Positions 47,030-56,150 are shown, numbered from the stretch's first letter. The stretch: DNA of 64,000 nucleotides from Maritimibacter sp. (GCA_017792445.1 CP051232.1:1426001-1490000); one strand, 5' to 3'. Notes: generated from the sequence alone by a model not told the origin. Numbers and translations: made by a program.

Positions 47030-48109
47030 ATGACGAAACGCGACTACAGCCTGACGGGCGAGGATGGCCGCCGCGCGGTGGAACGCGGGCTTGCCGCCGC
47101 CGAGTGGTACCACACCGACATCCCCCGCAAAGAGATGAAGGCGCTGATGAAGCGCGAGGATGGCCCGGCCCTGCGCGACACGGCGATCTATTACGGCGCC
47201 ATGATCGTGCTTGCGGCAATCGGCATCTGGCTGTGGCCAAGCTGGTGGTCCGCGCCATTCTGGCTGGCTTACGGGGTGCTGTACGGCTCTGCCTCGGATT
47301 CCCGCTGGCACGAGTGCGGGCACGGCACGGCGTTCAAGACGAGGTGGATGAACAACGTCGTCTATCACATCGCCTGTTTCATGATCGTGCGGAACCCCTA
47401 CGTCTGGCGCTACAGTCACGCCCGGCATCACACCGACACGATCATCGTGGGGCGCGATCCCGAGATTTCCGTGATGCGGCCACCCGACCTGTTCAAGCTG
47501 CTGCTGAATTTCGTCGGCGGCCTCGATGCATGGCACAGCTGGCGGCGGATGCTGGTGAACGCGACGGGGCATTTCTCGGACGACGAACTGACCTATCTGC
47601 CCGAGGTCGAGCGCCCCAAGGCCGTGCTGACCGCGCGGATCTGGGTGGCGATCTACGCCGCGACCATTGCCCTGGCGGTTGCCATGGGCTCGATCCTGCC
47701 GCTGATGGTGATCGGTTTGCCGCGCCTTTACGGCGCGTGGCACTTCATCATGACCGGCTACCTTCAGCACGCGGGGCTGGCCGAGAACGTGCTGGACCAC
47801 CGTTTGAATTCTCGCACCGTCTACATGAACCCGATCAGCCGCTTCATCTACTGGAACATGAACTATCACATCGAGCATCACATGTTCCCGATGGTGCCCT
47901 ATCACCGGCTGCCGGAACTGCATGACCGCATCAAGGATGACCTGCCCGCGCCCAACACATCGATCGTGCAGGCCTACCGCGAGGTCTGGCCGGCGCTGAA
48001 GCGGCAGCTTCGATACGACGACTACTTCATCCAGCGAAACCTGCCGTCGACCGCAAAGCCCTATCGCGCCGATCTCGAAGCAGATGGTCTGGCGATGCCG
48101 GCCGAGTAA
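47030..48109 (+). CDS. Membrane fatty acid desaturase-like di-iron oxygenase
   Basis: A 359-residue integral membrane protein with the three histidine boxes of the desaturase/hydroxylase superfamily: HECGH (residues 94-98), HARHH (130-134) and HIEHH (280-284), plus QHAG at 247. Hydrophobic pairs surround residues 52-85 and 205-230. The boxes coordinate a di-iron centre that inserts a double bond or hydroxyl group. RWHECGHGTAF resembles the group annotated as rhizobitoxine/sphingolipid-type desaturases, so the substrate need not be a phospholipid acyl chain. GGGAGGAG precedes the ATG. No ferredoxin or reductase gene is adjacent. Confidence 0.88.
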   Translation: MTKRDYSLTGEDGRRAVERGLAAAEWYHTDIPRKEMKALMKREDGPALRDTAIYYGAMIVLAAIGIWLWPSWWSAPFWLAYGVLYGSASDSRWHECGHGTAFKTRWMNNVVYHIACFMIVRNPYVWRYSHARHHTDTIIVGRDPEISVMRPPDLFKLLLNFVGGLDAWHSWRRMLVNATGHFSDDELTYLPEVERPKAVLTARIWVAIYAATIALAVAMGSILPLMVIGLPRLYGAWHFIMTGYLQHAGLAENVLDHRLNSRTVYMNPISRFIYWNMNYHIEHHMFPMVPYHRLPELHDRIKDDLPAPNTSIVQAYREVWPALKRQLRYDDYFIQRNLPSTAKPYRADLEADGLAMPAE

Positions 48110-48112
48110 GAC

Positions 48113-49831
48113 CTAGTCGCTGCGCGCCAGCGCCAGCGAGGTGACAACCGCGTGCAGCAACTCGGCGCGCCCCACGGGTTTGCGAAGGACCGGTCCCGCC
48201 GGTTTGAACGGCCCCGCTTCGTGCTGGCCGGTCAGATAAATGACCGCCAGACCGGGAGCCATAGCGCGCAGGCTACCGGCAAGGTCCGGGCCCTGTACCG
48301 CCCCGGGCAGACGCACATCGGACAGCAGCAGGTCGAACGGGCCGTCGCTGGCATGCACTTTTTCCGCCGCATCCGCGTCGCCGGCCAGCGTGACCCGGTG
48401 GCCCATCAGCGCAAGCTGGCGCAGCAGGACCCGCGCCACCGCCGGATCGTCCTCGACCAGCAGGATGCGCAGCGCGGCACCCTCGGGCGTGCGCAGTTCG
48501 TCGATGTAGTCCGACGCCGTGTCAGGCGGGTCATCGGCCGGAAGGAACACCCGGAAGGTCGAGCCCTGCCCGGGCACGCTTTCGACCTCGATCCGCCCGC
48601 CCGCGCCGGACACCATTGTCTGCACCATCGACAGGCCGAGCCCAGAATTGGTATCGGCCCCGCGCGTGCTGAAGAACGGCTGGAACAGGTTGGCCTTGAC
48701 GGTCTCGGTCATGCCTTCGCCGGTATCGGTGACCTCCAGCACGACCCAGCGCCCCCGCGCGTCCCGACGGTCCGATCCCGAGATCGTCAGCGCCCCGCCG
48801 CCGGGCATCGCGTCGCGCGCGTTCAGGACAAGGTTCATCAGCACGCTGTCGACCAGCCCTCGCTCGACCCGCACCGGCCATGTCACCTCCTCCATCCGGC
48901 GGACAAGGTCGACCCGGGGCGGAAGTGCGCGACGCAGCAGCGGCGTCATCTCGTCGACGATATTGCCCAGCCACAGCGGTTCCGTGCGGTCCTGCGGGCG
49001 ACGCGCAAAGCCCAGCAAGTTTCCGGTCAGGTCCCTCGCGCGTCCCGCGGCGGCGGACACCTCTTCCAGCAGGGCCTGCCGCTGGCTGTCGTCCTGCGTC
49101 ACGTCCAGCAGGTCGAGGTTGCCAAGGATCACGGACAGGAAGTTGTTGAAGTCGTGCGCCACTCCGCTGGTCAGGCGGCCCATGCTTTGCATCCGCTGCG
49201 CCTCGGCGTCGTCGCGCGCGGCGCGGTTTGCGCCCGACACGTCCTGCGCCACGCACATCACGCGGCAGGCGGGGCCCGGAAGGCGCTGAATCAGCAGGCG
49301 GACGCGACGCACCTGTCCCGCCTTGTCGGGGCGGACGAAGAGTTCGCGCGTTTCACCCTCGGGGCCCACCGATCCCGCGATTGCCGTGCGAAGGCTTTCG
49401 CGGTCCGCGGGCCACAGGGCGTCCGACAGGTCAAGGGGCCGGGGCATGCGCGCGAGGAAAGCGTCGCGCGGCATTCCGAAGACCGCCGCCATCTCTGCCG
49501 TACAGGCCTCGCACCGGCCGGTGTCGGCGTTCCAGACGGCATAGCCCAGCCCCGACAGCCGCCCGGCGAGTTCAAGGACGTCGCTTGCCGCCTGCGTCTC
49601 TGCCGGGGCGGCGCGCGGCGGGCGGTCCCGGTGTCTGAACGCGACGGCGGCGAGTGCGGCCAATCCGATTACCGACAGGATCGCGGCCTGTGGCTTCGGG
49701 ACGGCGGAGAGCGGCGCCCATGGTGCGACGATCAAGCCGCCGAGCAATGCTCCGAGTAGTAACTTCCGTGCAAGCAGCGTTCTGTCCGATGCCGCTGCCG
49801 CCCGGCAGGTTGCGGGTTCGGTACTGGTCAC
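48113..49831 (-). CDS. Hybrid sensor histidine kinase (PAS, HisKA, HATPase, receiver)
   Basis: A 572-residue inner-membrane kinase. Two N-terminal hydrophobic segments (ARKLLLGALLGGLIVAPW and AAILSVIGLAALAAVAF) precede a PAS-like domain (GLGYAVWNADTGRCEACTAEM). The H-box is SGVAHDFNNFLSVILGNLDLL; the ATPase domain shows LVLNARDAMPGGG, VTDTGEGM and SGLGLSMV. A receiver domain ends the protein (ILLVEDDPAVARVLL, phospho-Asp in LLLSDVRLPG, Lys in VLRKPVG). The start is a GTG at 49831 with GGGGGAAG upstream; an upstream TTG at 49912 is weaker. No output regulator gene is adjacent, so the partner is unknown. Confidence 0.9.
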   Translation of the reverse strand: MTSTEPATCRAAAASDRTLLARKLLLGALLGGLIVAPWAPLSAVPKPQAAILSVIGLAALAAVAFRHRDRPPRAAPAETQAASDVLELAGRLSGLGYAVWNADTGRCEACTAEMAAVFGMPRDAFLARMPRPLDLSDALWPADRESLRTAIAGSVGPEGETRELFVRPDKAGQVRRVRLLIQRLPGPACRVMCVAQDVSGANRAARDDAEAQRMQSMGRLTSGVAHDFNNFLSVILGNLDLLDVTQDDSQRQALLEEVSAAAGRARDLTGNLLGFARRPQDRTEPLWLGNIVDEMTPLLRRALPPRVDLVRRMEEVTWPVRVERGLVDSVLMNLVLNARDAMPGGGALTISGSDRRDARGRWVVLEVTDTGEGMTETVKANLFQPFFSTRGADTNSGLGLSMVQTMVSGAGGRIEVESVPGQGSTFRVFLPADDPPDTASDYIDELRTPEGAALRILLVEDDPAVARVLLRQLALMGHRVTLAGDADAAEKVHASDGPFDLLLSDVRLPGAVQGPDLAGSLRAMAPGLAVIYLTGQHEAGPFKPAGPVLRKPVGRAELLHAVVTSLALARSD

Positions 49832-49987
49832 GACGGCTTCCCCCCACCCTAAGAAATGGGCAATGCCGTTCCCCCCGATAAAACGAGGAATGGAACATGG
49901 TAAATACTTCAACTCTCAAAACGAGAGCGCCTCCTCCGGAATAATTGCACCCGAAGCAAGTGAAGGGAAGTTATTTGATACAAACAC

Positions 49988-50012
49988 ATCAATATCTCTC
50001 GAAAATATTGAT
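49988..50012. repeat. AT-rich inverted repeat between hyuB and the kinase gene
   Basis: ATCAATAT (49988-49995) and ATATTGAT (50005-50012) are perfect 8-bp arms around a 9-nt loop. They lie in a 130-bp stretch that is strikingly AT-rich for this genome. It may be an operator upstream of the kinase gene, or an RNA hairpin ending the hyuAB transcript; without a U-tract the latter is less likely. Confidence 0.45.
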
Positions 50013-50043
50013 TTGCATCGCTGAATAGCTAATCTAACAGTAT

Positions 50044-51711
50044 TTAGATTTCAGGCTTATCTGATCTATAGTATCCAAGGAAAATATCTTCCTGCACGAG
50101 TTCAGGATCTCTTTCCGCTGGATTGCCGTATCCGCCGCCACCCGGCGTTTTGACGTGAACACGGTCCCCGGCCATCAGCGGAATGTCCTGTTCCTTGGAC
50201 AGATGCTCTGGCACGTGCGGCGACCCGCCCCGCCAGACCGTTACCGCGTTCGGTGCGCCGTCCTCGCCGCCAAGCGCCCCTTGCGGGCCGAACCGCCCGT
50301 GGTCCATCACGAAGCTCGCCCGTGCCTCGCCCCGGCGCAATTCGACCATGTAGTCCAGACCGAACCCGCCCCGATGCTTGCCCGCGCCGCCCGAACCTTC
50401 GTGGATGCGGTAGTGGTGGTAGAGCACGGGAAAGGCCTGTTCCATGATCTCGACAGGCGGCGCCTTCGAGATACCGATGGTAGAACAGCCGTTCGACAGG
50501 CCGTCGTGATCCGCGTTGCCGCCATATCCGCCACCGGACAGTTGATACATGACATAGCCGCGCCCGCGTTCGGGATCGAACCCGCCCAGCGCGAAGTTGC
50601 CAGAGGTACCGGCGGGCGCCGCCGTCACCCGGTCGGGCAACGCCTGCACCAGCGCGGCGAACACCGCTTCGGCGATCCGCTGGCTGACCTCGGCGGCGCA
50701 ACCCGACACCGGGCGCGGATATTGCGCATCAAGGAACGTGCCCTCGATCCCCGTCACCGTCAGAGGCTCGAACGCGCCCGCGCTGATCGGCACCTCGGGG
50801 AAGATGTGACGCATGGCGAGATAGACCGATGACAGCGTGGTCGCGCGAACCGAGTTCATCGGACCAAGGCAAGGCGCGCTGGACCCGCTGAAGTCGAACT
50901 GCAAGGTGTCGTCCTTGCGCGTCACCGCCAGCCGGATCGCAAGCGGTTCGTCCACCACGCCATCGCTGTCGATCCAGGCGGTCGAGTCATACCGGCCCTC
51001 GGGAATGCCCGCGATGAAGGCGCGCATCTGCTGCGCGGCACGGCGGCGCAGCTCCGCGATCGCCTCGGTCACGGTGGCGTCGCCATAGCGATCCATCAGC
51101 GCGTTCAGTCGGTCCTCGCCGACCGTCAGCGCCGCGGCCTGGGCCTTGACGTCACCAATCCGCTGCTCCGCCACCCGGATGTTGGAACAAATGATCTGAT
51201 AGATCTCGCGATCCATCTCGCCGCGCTTGAACAGCTTCACTGGCGGCAGGCGAAGCCCCTCCTGCTCCACCGCCGTCGCACTGGCCGAGAAGCCGCCGGG
51301 CACCGCGCCGCCGGTGTCGGGCCAATGGCCGGTGTTGGACAGCCAGCAATAAAGTTCACCGTTGCGATAGAACGGCCGGGCAAAGCGCACGTCCATCAGG
51401 TGCGTGCCGCCAAGGTAGGGGTCGTTGACGATATAGACGTCGCCCGGCTCGGGCGGCGCGGTCTGTCCGCTGGCGATACGTTCGGTCAGGACGCGGGTCG
51501 AATATTGCATGGTGCCGACGAAGACCGGCAGCCCGCCCGCCCCCTGCGCGATCAGCGCGCCGTCTTCAGCGGCGTAGATCCCGTCAGAACGGTCGTTCGC
51601 CTCGGCGATGACGGGCGAGAAGGCGGCGCGCGAGAAAGAGAGATCCATCTCGTCGCAGACCTGCTGCAAGCCCGCCTGAATGACGGAGAGGGTGATGGGG
51701 TCGAGCGTCAT
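50044..51711 (-). CDS. hyuB: Hydantoinase B/oxoprolinase family protein (HyuB)
   Basis: A 555-residue cytoplasmic subunit of ATP-dependent hydantoinase/oxoprolinase/acetone-carboxylase-like enzymes. The N-terminus MTLDPITLSVIQAGLQQVCDEMD, AFSPVIAEANDRSDGIYA, GDVYIVNDPYLGGTHLMD and SNTGHWPDTGG are family landmarks. The C-terminal part has GGGYGGNADHDGLSNG, RIHEGSGGAGKHRGG and VKTPGGGGYGNPAERD. Works with HyuA, encoded 178 bp upstream. The ATG at 51711 begins the conserved region. The ring substrate (hydantoin, 5-oxoproline or other) is not readable. Confidence 0.93.
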   Translation of the reverse strand: MTLDPITLSVIQAGLQQVCDEMDLSFSRAAFSPVIAEANDRSDGIYAAEDGALIAQGAGGLPVFVGTMQYSTRVLTERIASGQTAPPEPGDVYIVNDPYLGGTHLMDVRFARPFYRNGELYCWLSNTGHWPDTGGAVPGGFSASATAVEQEGLRLPPVKLFKRGEMDREIYQIICSNIRVAEQRIGDVKAQAAALTVGEDRLNALMDRYGDATVTEAIAELRRRAAQQMRAFIAGIPEGRYDSTAWIDSDGVVDEPLAIRLAVTRKDDTLQFDFSGSSAPCLGPMNSVRATTLSSVYLAMRHIFPEVPISAGAFEPLTVTGIEGTFLDAQYPRPVSGCAAEVSQRIAEAVFAALVQALPDRVTAAPAGTSGNFALGGFDPERGRGYVMYQLSGGGYGGNADHDGLSNGCSTIGISKAPPVEIMEQAFPVLYHHYRIHEGSGGAGKHRGGFGLDYMVELRRGEARASFVMDHGRFGPQGALGGEDGAPNAVTVWRGGSPHVPEHLSKEQDIPLMAGDRVHVKTPGGGGYGNPAERDPELVQEDIFLGYYRSDKPEI

Positions 51712-51749
51712 GCGTGGACCAAGCACAACAGAGGGCAGCGCCGGCCCGC

Positions 51750-51871
51750 GGGGTGGCGCAATAGCGCCGCCCCATGGGGGCGGGTCTCGCGGGCATCGCT
51801 TTGCGATGCCCTGCCGACAGGCGATTGCAAGCAATCGCCGAGAGGCGGCGCTGCCCGGCGTGCCGCCGGGC
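51750..51871. repeat. Array of four hairpins between hyuA and hyuB
   Basis: Four consecutive near-perfect inverted repeats: GGGGTGGCGC/GCGCCGCCCC with loop AATA (51750-51773), GGGCATCGC/GCGATGCCC with loop TTT (51791-51811), GGCGATTGC/GCAATCGCC with loop AA (51820-51839) and GCCCGGCG/CGCCGGGC with loop TGC (51853-51871). Together they occupy most of the 178-bp gap inside the operon. They look like clustered REP-type elements that would fold in the mRNA and could set the HyuA:HyuB ratio. Confidence 0.75.
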
Positions 51872-51889
51872 GGTGGATCATTGCCAACG

Positions 51890-53938
51890 TCACGCGCCCA
51901 CCTCCACCAGCAAGTTCCCCTGAGCATCGCCCCGAGCCACGTCGCCCGGCTCCAGAAGCACCGTCGTGTCCATCTGCTCGACCACCGCCGGCCCATTCAG
52001 CACCGCGTCCAGCGGCAGCCACTCGCGCCGGTAGACCGGCGTCTCGAATACCGCGTCACCGAACCGCACCGGCCGCACCCCGGTTTTCGCCTCGGCGACA
52101 GAGCCCTTCCGTCCCGCCGGGTCGATCAGCGTCGACAGGTCCACCGGCAGCCGCTCGCCGATGACCGAGGTGTTCACGTTCACCACGCTTGCCCGGATCT
52201 CGGACAGCTCGACGCGGAACCGGTCGAAATAGACCCGCTCGAACGCCGCCTGCAGATCCTCGCGGGATAGGCCCGGATCGGGAACCGGCACCCGGATCAG
52301 GTGGGTCTGGCCGATGAACTGCATGTCGACGGAGTGCACCCGCCGGATACCCGCCAGCCGCACCCGCTCGGCCGAGATCAGCGCCTCTCCCTCGGCGGCC
52401 TGTTCGTCGAAGGCCGCACGCAGGTCGGTCATATCCAGCGTGTCCAGCGCCCGGCCCAAAGTACGCACGTAGTCATGCCGCAGGTCCGCCACGACGCAAC
52501 CGATCGCGTTGGTGATGCCGGGGCGCGGCGGGACCAGAACGCGGGGAATGCCCAGTTCCTTCGCCAAAGCGCAGGCGTGCAAGGGCCCGGCGCCCCCGAA
52601 GGCGAACAGCGCGAAATCGCGCGGGTCCGCCCCGAGAGAAACAGACACCATACGGATCGCGCCTGCCATCCGCGCGTTCGCGACCCGGATTACCGCCTCG
52701 GCCGCTTGCCCGGCGTCCAGTCCCAGCGGGGCGCCCAGTACGGCGAACGCGTCTCGCACCATCTCCAGCGACACGCCGCCCTCTACCGCCAGCCGCGCCG
52801 GGTCGAGGCGTCCCAGCAGCAGGTTCGCGTCCGAGATCGTCGGCTGCGTCCCACCCCGGCCATAGCAGATCGGCCCCGGCACCGACCCGGCGCTTTCCGG
52901 CCCCACCTGCAACAGCCCCGCCGCATCGACCCGCGCGATGGACCCGCCGCCCGCGCCCACGGTGCGCACGTCGACCATCGGCACGTGGATCGGCATCGCG
53001 TACTCGATTTCCGTCTCGTTCGAGACCTGCGGCTCTGCATCCCGGATCAGCGCAACGTCGGTCGATGTGCCGCCCATGTCGTAGGTGATCAACTCTCCGA
53101 TGCCCGCCGCGCGCCCGGTATAGGCCGCAGCCATCACGCCCGAGGCGGGGCCGGACATCACCGTCTTCGCCGCCTCGTCGGCCACGCGTCGCGACGACAC
53201 CATCCCGCCGTTGCCGTTCATCACCAGCAATTCGCTGCCATAGCCGCCCTCGGCCAGCGCATCTTCGAGCCGCCGGATATAGCGCGCCAGCAAGGGCTGG
53301 ACCGAGGCGTTGACCGCCGCCGTCACGCCCCGCTCGAACTCTCGGCTTTCGGACAGCAGCGCGTGGCCCAGCGTGATGTGGTCGTTGGGCCAGACTTCGC
53401 GCAGGATCGCACAGCAGGCCAGTTCGTGTGCCGGGTTGGCGTAGGCATGCAGGAAGTGAACGACGACCGACTCGCAGCCCGCATCCAGCAGCGCCCGCGC
53501 CGCTTCGCGCACCGCTTCTACGTCCAGCGTGATCAAAACCTGCCCCGACGCGTCCATGCGCTCGGGCACTTCCAGCCGCAGGTTGCGCGGGATGATCGGG
53601 CGGAAACTGCCCTTCATGCCGTAGGGCTGGGGGCGAGTGCGGCGGCCCAGTTCCAGCACATCGCGAAAACCCTGCGTGGTGATTAGGCCGGTCTTCGACA
53701 GCTTGCGCTCCAGCACCGCGTTCGTCGTCGTGGTCGTGCCGTGGACGATCAGGTCCAGCGCGGCAAGATCGCTGCCCGCCGCCTCTAGCGCGTTCAGCAC
53801 CCCGAAGGCCTGATTGTCGAGAGTCGAGGCGACCTTGGCGAGCCGGACCTCTCCGGTCTGCTGGTCGATGCGGACAAGATCGGTGAACGTGCCGCCCACG
53901 TCGACACCCGCCACCTGCCCGGTTCCGTCACTTGCCAT
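51890..53938 (-). CDS. hyuA: Hydantoinase A/oxoprolinase family protein (HyuA)
   Basis: A 682-residue cytoplasmic subunit with an ASKHA-type ATPase core. AGVDVGGTFTDLVRID is the phosphate-binding loop, VHGTTTTTNAVLERK and TQGFRDVLELGRRTRPQPYG follow, and the second domain has LITYDMGGTSTDVALI and TVGAGGGSIARVD, then FALFAFGGAGPLHACALAKELG. These blocks are complete, so ATP-dependent ring opening is expected together with HyuB. Divergent gene context on the right is the PCuAC-like gene, on the same strand. The ATG at 53938 gives the standard N-terminus. Confidence 0.94.
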   Translation of the reverse strand: MASDGTGQVAGVDVGGTFTDLVRIDQQTGEVRLAKVASTLDNQAFGVLNALEAAGSDLAALDLIVHGTTTTTNAVLERKLSKTGLITTQGFRDVLELGRRTRPQPYGMKGSFRPIIPRNLRLEVPERMDASGQVLITLDVEAVREAARALLDAGCESVVVHFLHAYANPAHELACCAILREVWPNDHITLGHALLSESREFERGVTAAVNASVQPLLARYIRRLEDALAEGGYGSELLVMNGNGGMVSSRRVADEAAKTVMSGPASGVMAAAYTGRAAGIGELITYDMGGTSTDVALIRDAEPQVSNETEIEYAMPIHVPMVDVRTVGAGGGSIARVDAAGLLQVGPESAGSVPGPICYGRGGTQPTISDANLLLGRLDPARLAVEGGVSLEMVRDAFAVLGAPLGLDAGQAAEAVIRVANARMAGAIRMVSVSLGADPRDFALFAFGGAGPLHACALAKELGIPRVLVPPRPGITNAIGCVVADLRHDYVRTLGRALDTLDMTDLRAAFDEQAAEGEALISAERVRLAGIRRVHSVDMQFIGQTHLIRVPVPDPGLSREDLQAAFERVYFDRFRVELSEIRASVVNVNTSVIGERLPVDLSTLIDPAGRKGSVAEAKTGVRPVRFGDAVFETPVYRREWLPLDAVLNGPAVVEQMDTTVLLEPGDVARGDAQGNLLVEVGA

Positions 53939-53992
53939 CCCGTTCGCCCGCTGTCCCTGCCGCGCCAGTGAACGACCGTACCGCGCCGGGTG

Positions 53993-54742
53993 TCAATCCG
54001 CCGTCAGTGTGACGGTGGCGTCAATCGGTCCCGCTTCGGTCGCATAGGCGCGGTGATCGTTGGTGTTCAGCGCGACCCGCAATTGGTGGGTGCCGGCGGG
54101 CAAAGCGCCGATCCGGAACTCGCCACCGTAGACGCGGCCAAGCTTCAGCCCGTTAAGATAGACGTGCCCGTGCCCCGTGCCGGGAACATGCGCCTGATCG
54201 ACCGCCTCGGGGTCAAAGGTGAAATCCGTGGTGGCAATGCGGATCAGCCACCCGCCCTCGCCCGGCTCCGCCTCTAGCGCGACCGTCGGCGCGGTCTCGC
54301 CCTCGGGAACCACGTAGCTTTCGTCATGCGACATCCCGCCAGCGCTGTCGATCCGGGCACGGGTGGTCACGTCTCCGGCGACCTCGAAGGTCAGGGTTAC
54401 CGGCACCAGCCGGCCGTCCGAGCCATCGCCAAGGCCGCTCAGCATCCCATGCGCACCGTCCATCGCCAGCGACGGCGCGGACCCCGCGGGGATGGCCAGC
54501 CCAGCAGAGGACATGGCGCCCATCAGGTGCAGGTGCCCTTCTTCTGTCGAGACCTGCATCAGACGGTCCGGTCCACCCGGGTTGTCGATGGTCAGCGTCA
54601 GGGCAAACGATCCGCCCATAGGGACCAGAACCGCGTTGGTCACGGTCAGGGGCGTTCCGGACCTGAACAGGCCGGACAACACAAGGACGCCGCCCGCCAT
54701 CACGAGAACAAGGAAGGCTCCGAGCAAGGCAAGGGGTTTCAA
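53993..54742 (-). CDS. PCuAC-like copper chaperone domain protein with His-rich C-terminal domain
   Basis: A 249-residue exported protein: an N-terminal hydrophobic anchor or signal (LALLGAFLVLVMAGGVLVLS), then a PCuAC-like domain with GHLHLMGAMSSAG, LAIPAGS and GAHGMLSGL, matching the H-M...H-x-M copper pattern. The C-terminal domain has GTGHGHVYLNGLKLGRVYGG and HQLRVALNTNDHRAYA, with further His. Copper delivery in the periplasm is the likely role. I chose the TTG at 54742 because GGTGGAG lies 6 nt upstream; a GTG at 54754 would place the Shine-Dalgarno inside the gene. It diverges from a membrane protein gene with only 28 bp between starts. Confidence 0.7.
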   Translation of the reverse strand: MKPLALLGAFLVLVMAGGVLVLSGLFRSGTPLTVTNAVLVPMGGSFALTLTIDNPGGPDRLMQVSTEEGHLHLMGAMSSAGLAIPAGSAPSLAMDGAHGMLSGLGDGSDGRLVPVTLTFEVAGDVTTRARIDSAGGMSHDESYVVPEGETAPTVALEAEPGEGGWLIRIATTDFTFDPEAVDQAHVPGTGHGHVYLNGLKLGRVYGGEFRIGALPAGTHQLRVALNTNDHRAYATEAGPIDATVTLTAD

Positions 54743-54770
54743 GACGCGCTCCACCGGTTAGACATCTTGC

Positions 54771-56150
54771 ATGAAGCCTAGCCGCCGTTCTCTGCTGTAC
54801 AAGACCATACCGCTTCTGTTGCCCGTAAAGGCGCAGGCGCATGCCTCGGAACAGGGGCTGGTGCTGCTTTTGCCGACAGATGTTTACACCGGCGCCGGGG
54901 TCGCGGCGGTGGTGGCGACGGTTCTGCTGTTGGCCTTCGCGCCCGCCGGCCTGATGCGGCGGCTGTTCGCATCGTTGCCTCTGTGGCGATGGCGACCGGG
55001 CGTCTGGCCCGAGATCACCAGCACGCTGTCGTTCCTGTTCCTGTCTGTGGTGGTGGCCGCGGGCTTTCTTGGGCCGCGCGACCCGCTGGCGAACCCGTTG
55101 CCGCTGACGGTGTGGACGGTGTTCTGGGTGGCGCTGGTGACGCTTCAGGGTCTGTTCGGCGATCTATGGCGCTGGCTCAACCCGTGGTCCGGGCCGCTTT
55201 TGCTGCTGCGGCGCGTGCTGGGACCATGGCCCGTCTACCGGATCCGGGGCACGTGGCCGGGCGCTTTGACCTTCCTCGCCTTCGCGGGCTTTCTGCTGGC
55301 GGACCCGGCCCCGTCGGACCCCGACCGGCTGGCGACAATGGTCGCGCTGTACTGGCTGGCGATGTTCTTCCTGGCCTGCGTTTTCGGTCCCCGCTGGCTG
55401 CGGCGGGGCGAGGGGCTGACGCTGGCCCTGACCGCCTACGCGCGGCTGGGCGTGTTCGCACGTCGCGGCGGACGGCTGCGGGCCGGGCTGCCGGGTTGGC
55501 AGATCGCGACGCGGGGCGCAGGAGCGGGACTGGCGCTGATTTCGGTCCTGCTGCTGGGAAGCGGCAGCTTCGACGGCGTGAACGAGACGTTCTGGTGGCT
55601 GACCCGCCTTGGCCTGAACCCGTTCGAGTTCCCCGGCCGCTCCGCCATCGTGCCGCAGACGCTGCTGGGGCTGATCCTTTGCAACCTGCTTCTGATCGCG
55701 GTGCTGGCGCTTTCACTGTGGCTGGGTCTGCGCCTTGCGCGCAGCGGCATGACCCTGACGCGCGCCTTCATCCTGTTCGCCCCGTCGATGCTGCCGATCG
55801 CGCTGGGCTATCATGTGGCACATTATTTCACGAGCTTCCTTGTCGACGGCCAATATGCACTGGTCGCGATCAGCGATCCGTTTCTCACCGGGGCAGACCT
55901 GTTGGGGCTGGGCGACTTCTACGTCTCTACCGGCTTTTTCAACACGACCGACAGCGTGCGGCGCATCTTCCTGACTCAGGCGGGCGCGGTGGTGGCCGGG
56001 CACGTACTGGCGGTGCTGGTGGCGCACGCCATCGCCGTACGGGCCTTCGGCGGGCACCGGCGCGCCGCGCTCAGCCAGGCCCCGCTGGCGGTGTTCATGA
56101 TTGCCTACACTTTGTTCGGTCTCTGGCTGCTCTCGTCGCCACGTTTCTGA
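54771..56150 (+). CDS. Polytopic membrane protein of unknown function (resembles the FedB-type family)
   Basis: A 459-residue protein. The N-terminus has a signal-like stretch and HASEQGLVLLLPTDVYTGAG, followed by about 11-12 hydrophobic helices, including GYHVAHYFTSFLVDGQYALV with two His in a helix near the C-terminus. The HASExG-LLLPT start is what I recall from membrane proteins annotated as fenitrothion hydrolase (FedB)-like, but no enzymatic motif is evident. Divergent pairing with a PCuAC-like gene suggests a metal-related envelope role. No Shine-Dalgarno precedes the ATG, so it may be leaderless. Confidence 0.65.
   Translation: MKPSRRSLLYKTIPLLLPVKAQAHASEQGLVLLLPTDVYTGAGVAAVVATVLLLAFAPAGLMRRLFASLPLWRWRPGVWPEITSTLSFLFLSVVVAAGFLGPRDPLANPLPLTVWTVFWVALVTLQGLFGDLWRWLNPWSGPLLLLRRVLGPWPVYRIRGTWPGALTFLAFAGFLLADPAPSDPDRLATMVALYWLAMFFLACVFGPRWLRRGEGLTLALTAYARLGVFARRGGRLRAGLPGWQIATRGAGAGLALISVLLLGSGSFDGVNETFWWLTRLGLNPFEFPGRSAIVPQTLLGLILCNLLLIAVLALSLWLGLRLARSGMTLTRAFILFAPSMLPIALGYHVAHYFTSFLVDGQYALVAISDPFLTGADLLGLGDFYVSTGFFNTTDSVRRIFLTQAGAVVAGHVLAVLVAHAIAVRAFGGHRRAALSQAPLAVFMIAYTLFGLWLLSSPRF

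Noticed and set aside
46880..47923. Upstream extension of the SDR frame to give 613 residues
   Set aside because: The extra 348 residues are antisense to the desaturase gene and look non-protein-like; the SDR fold starts at the ATG at 46879.
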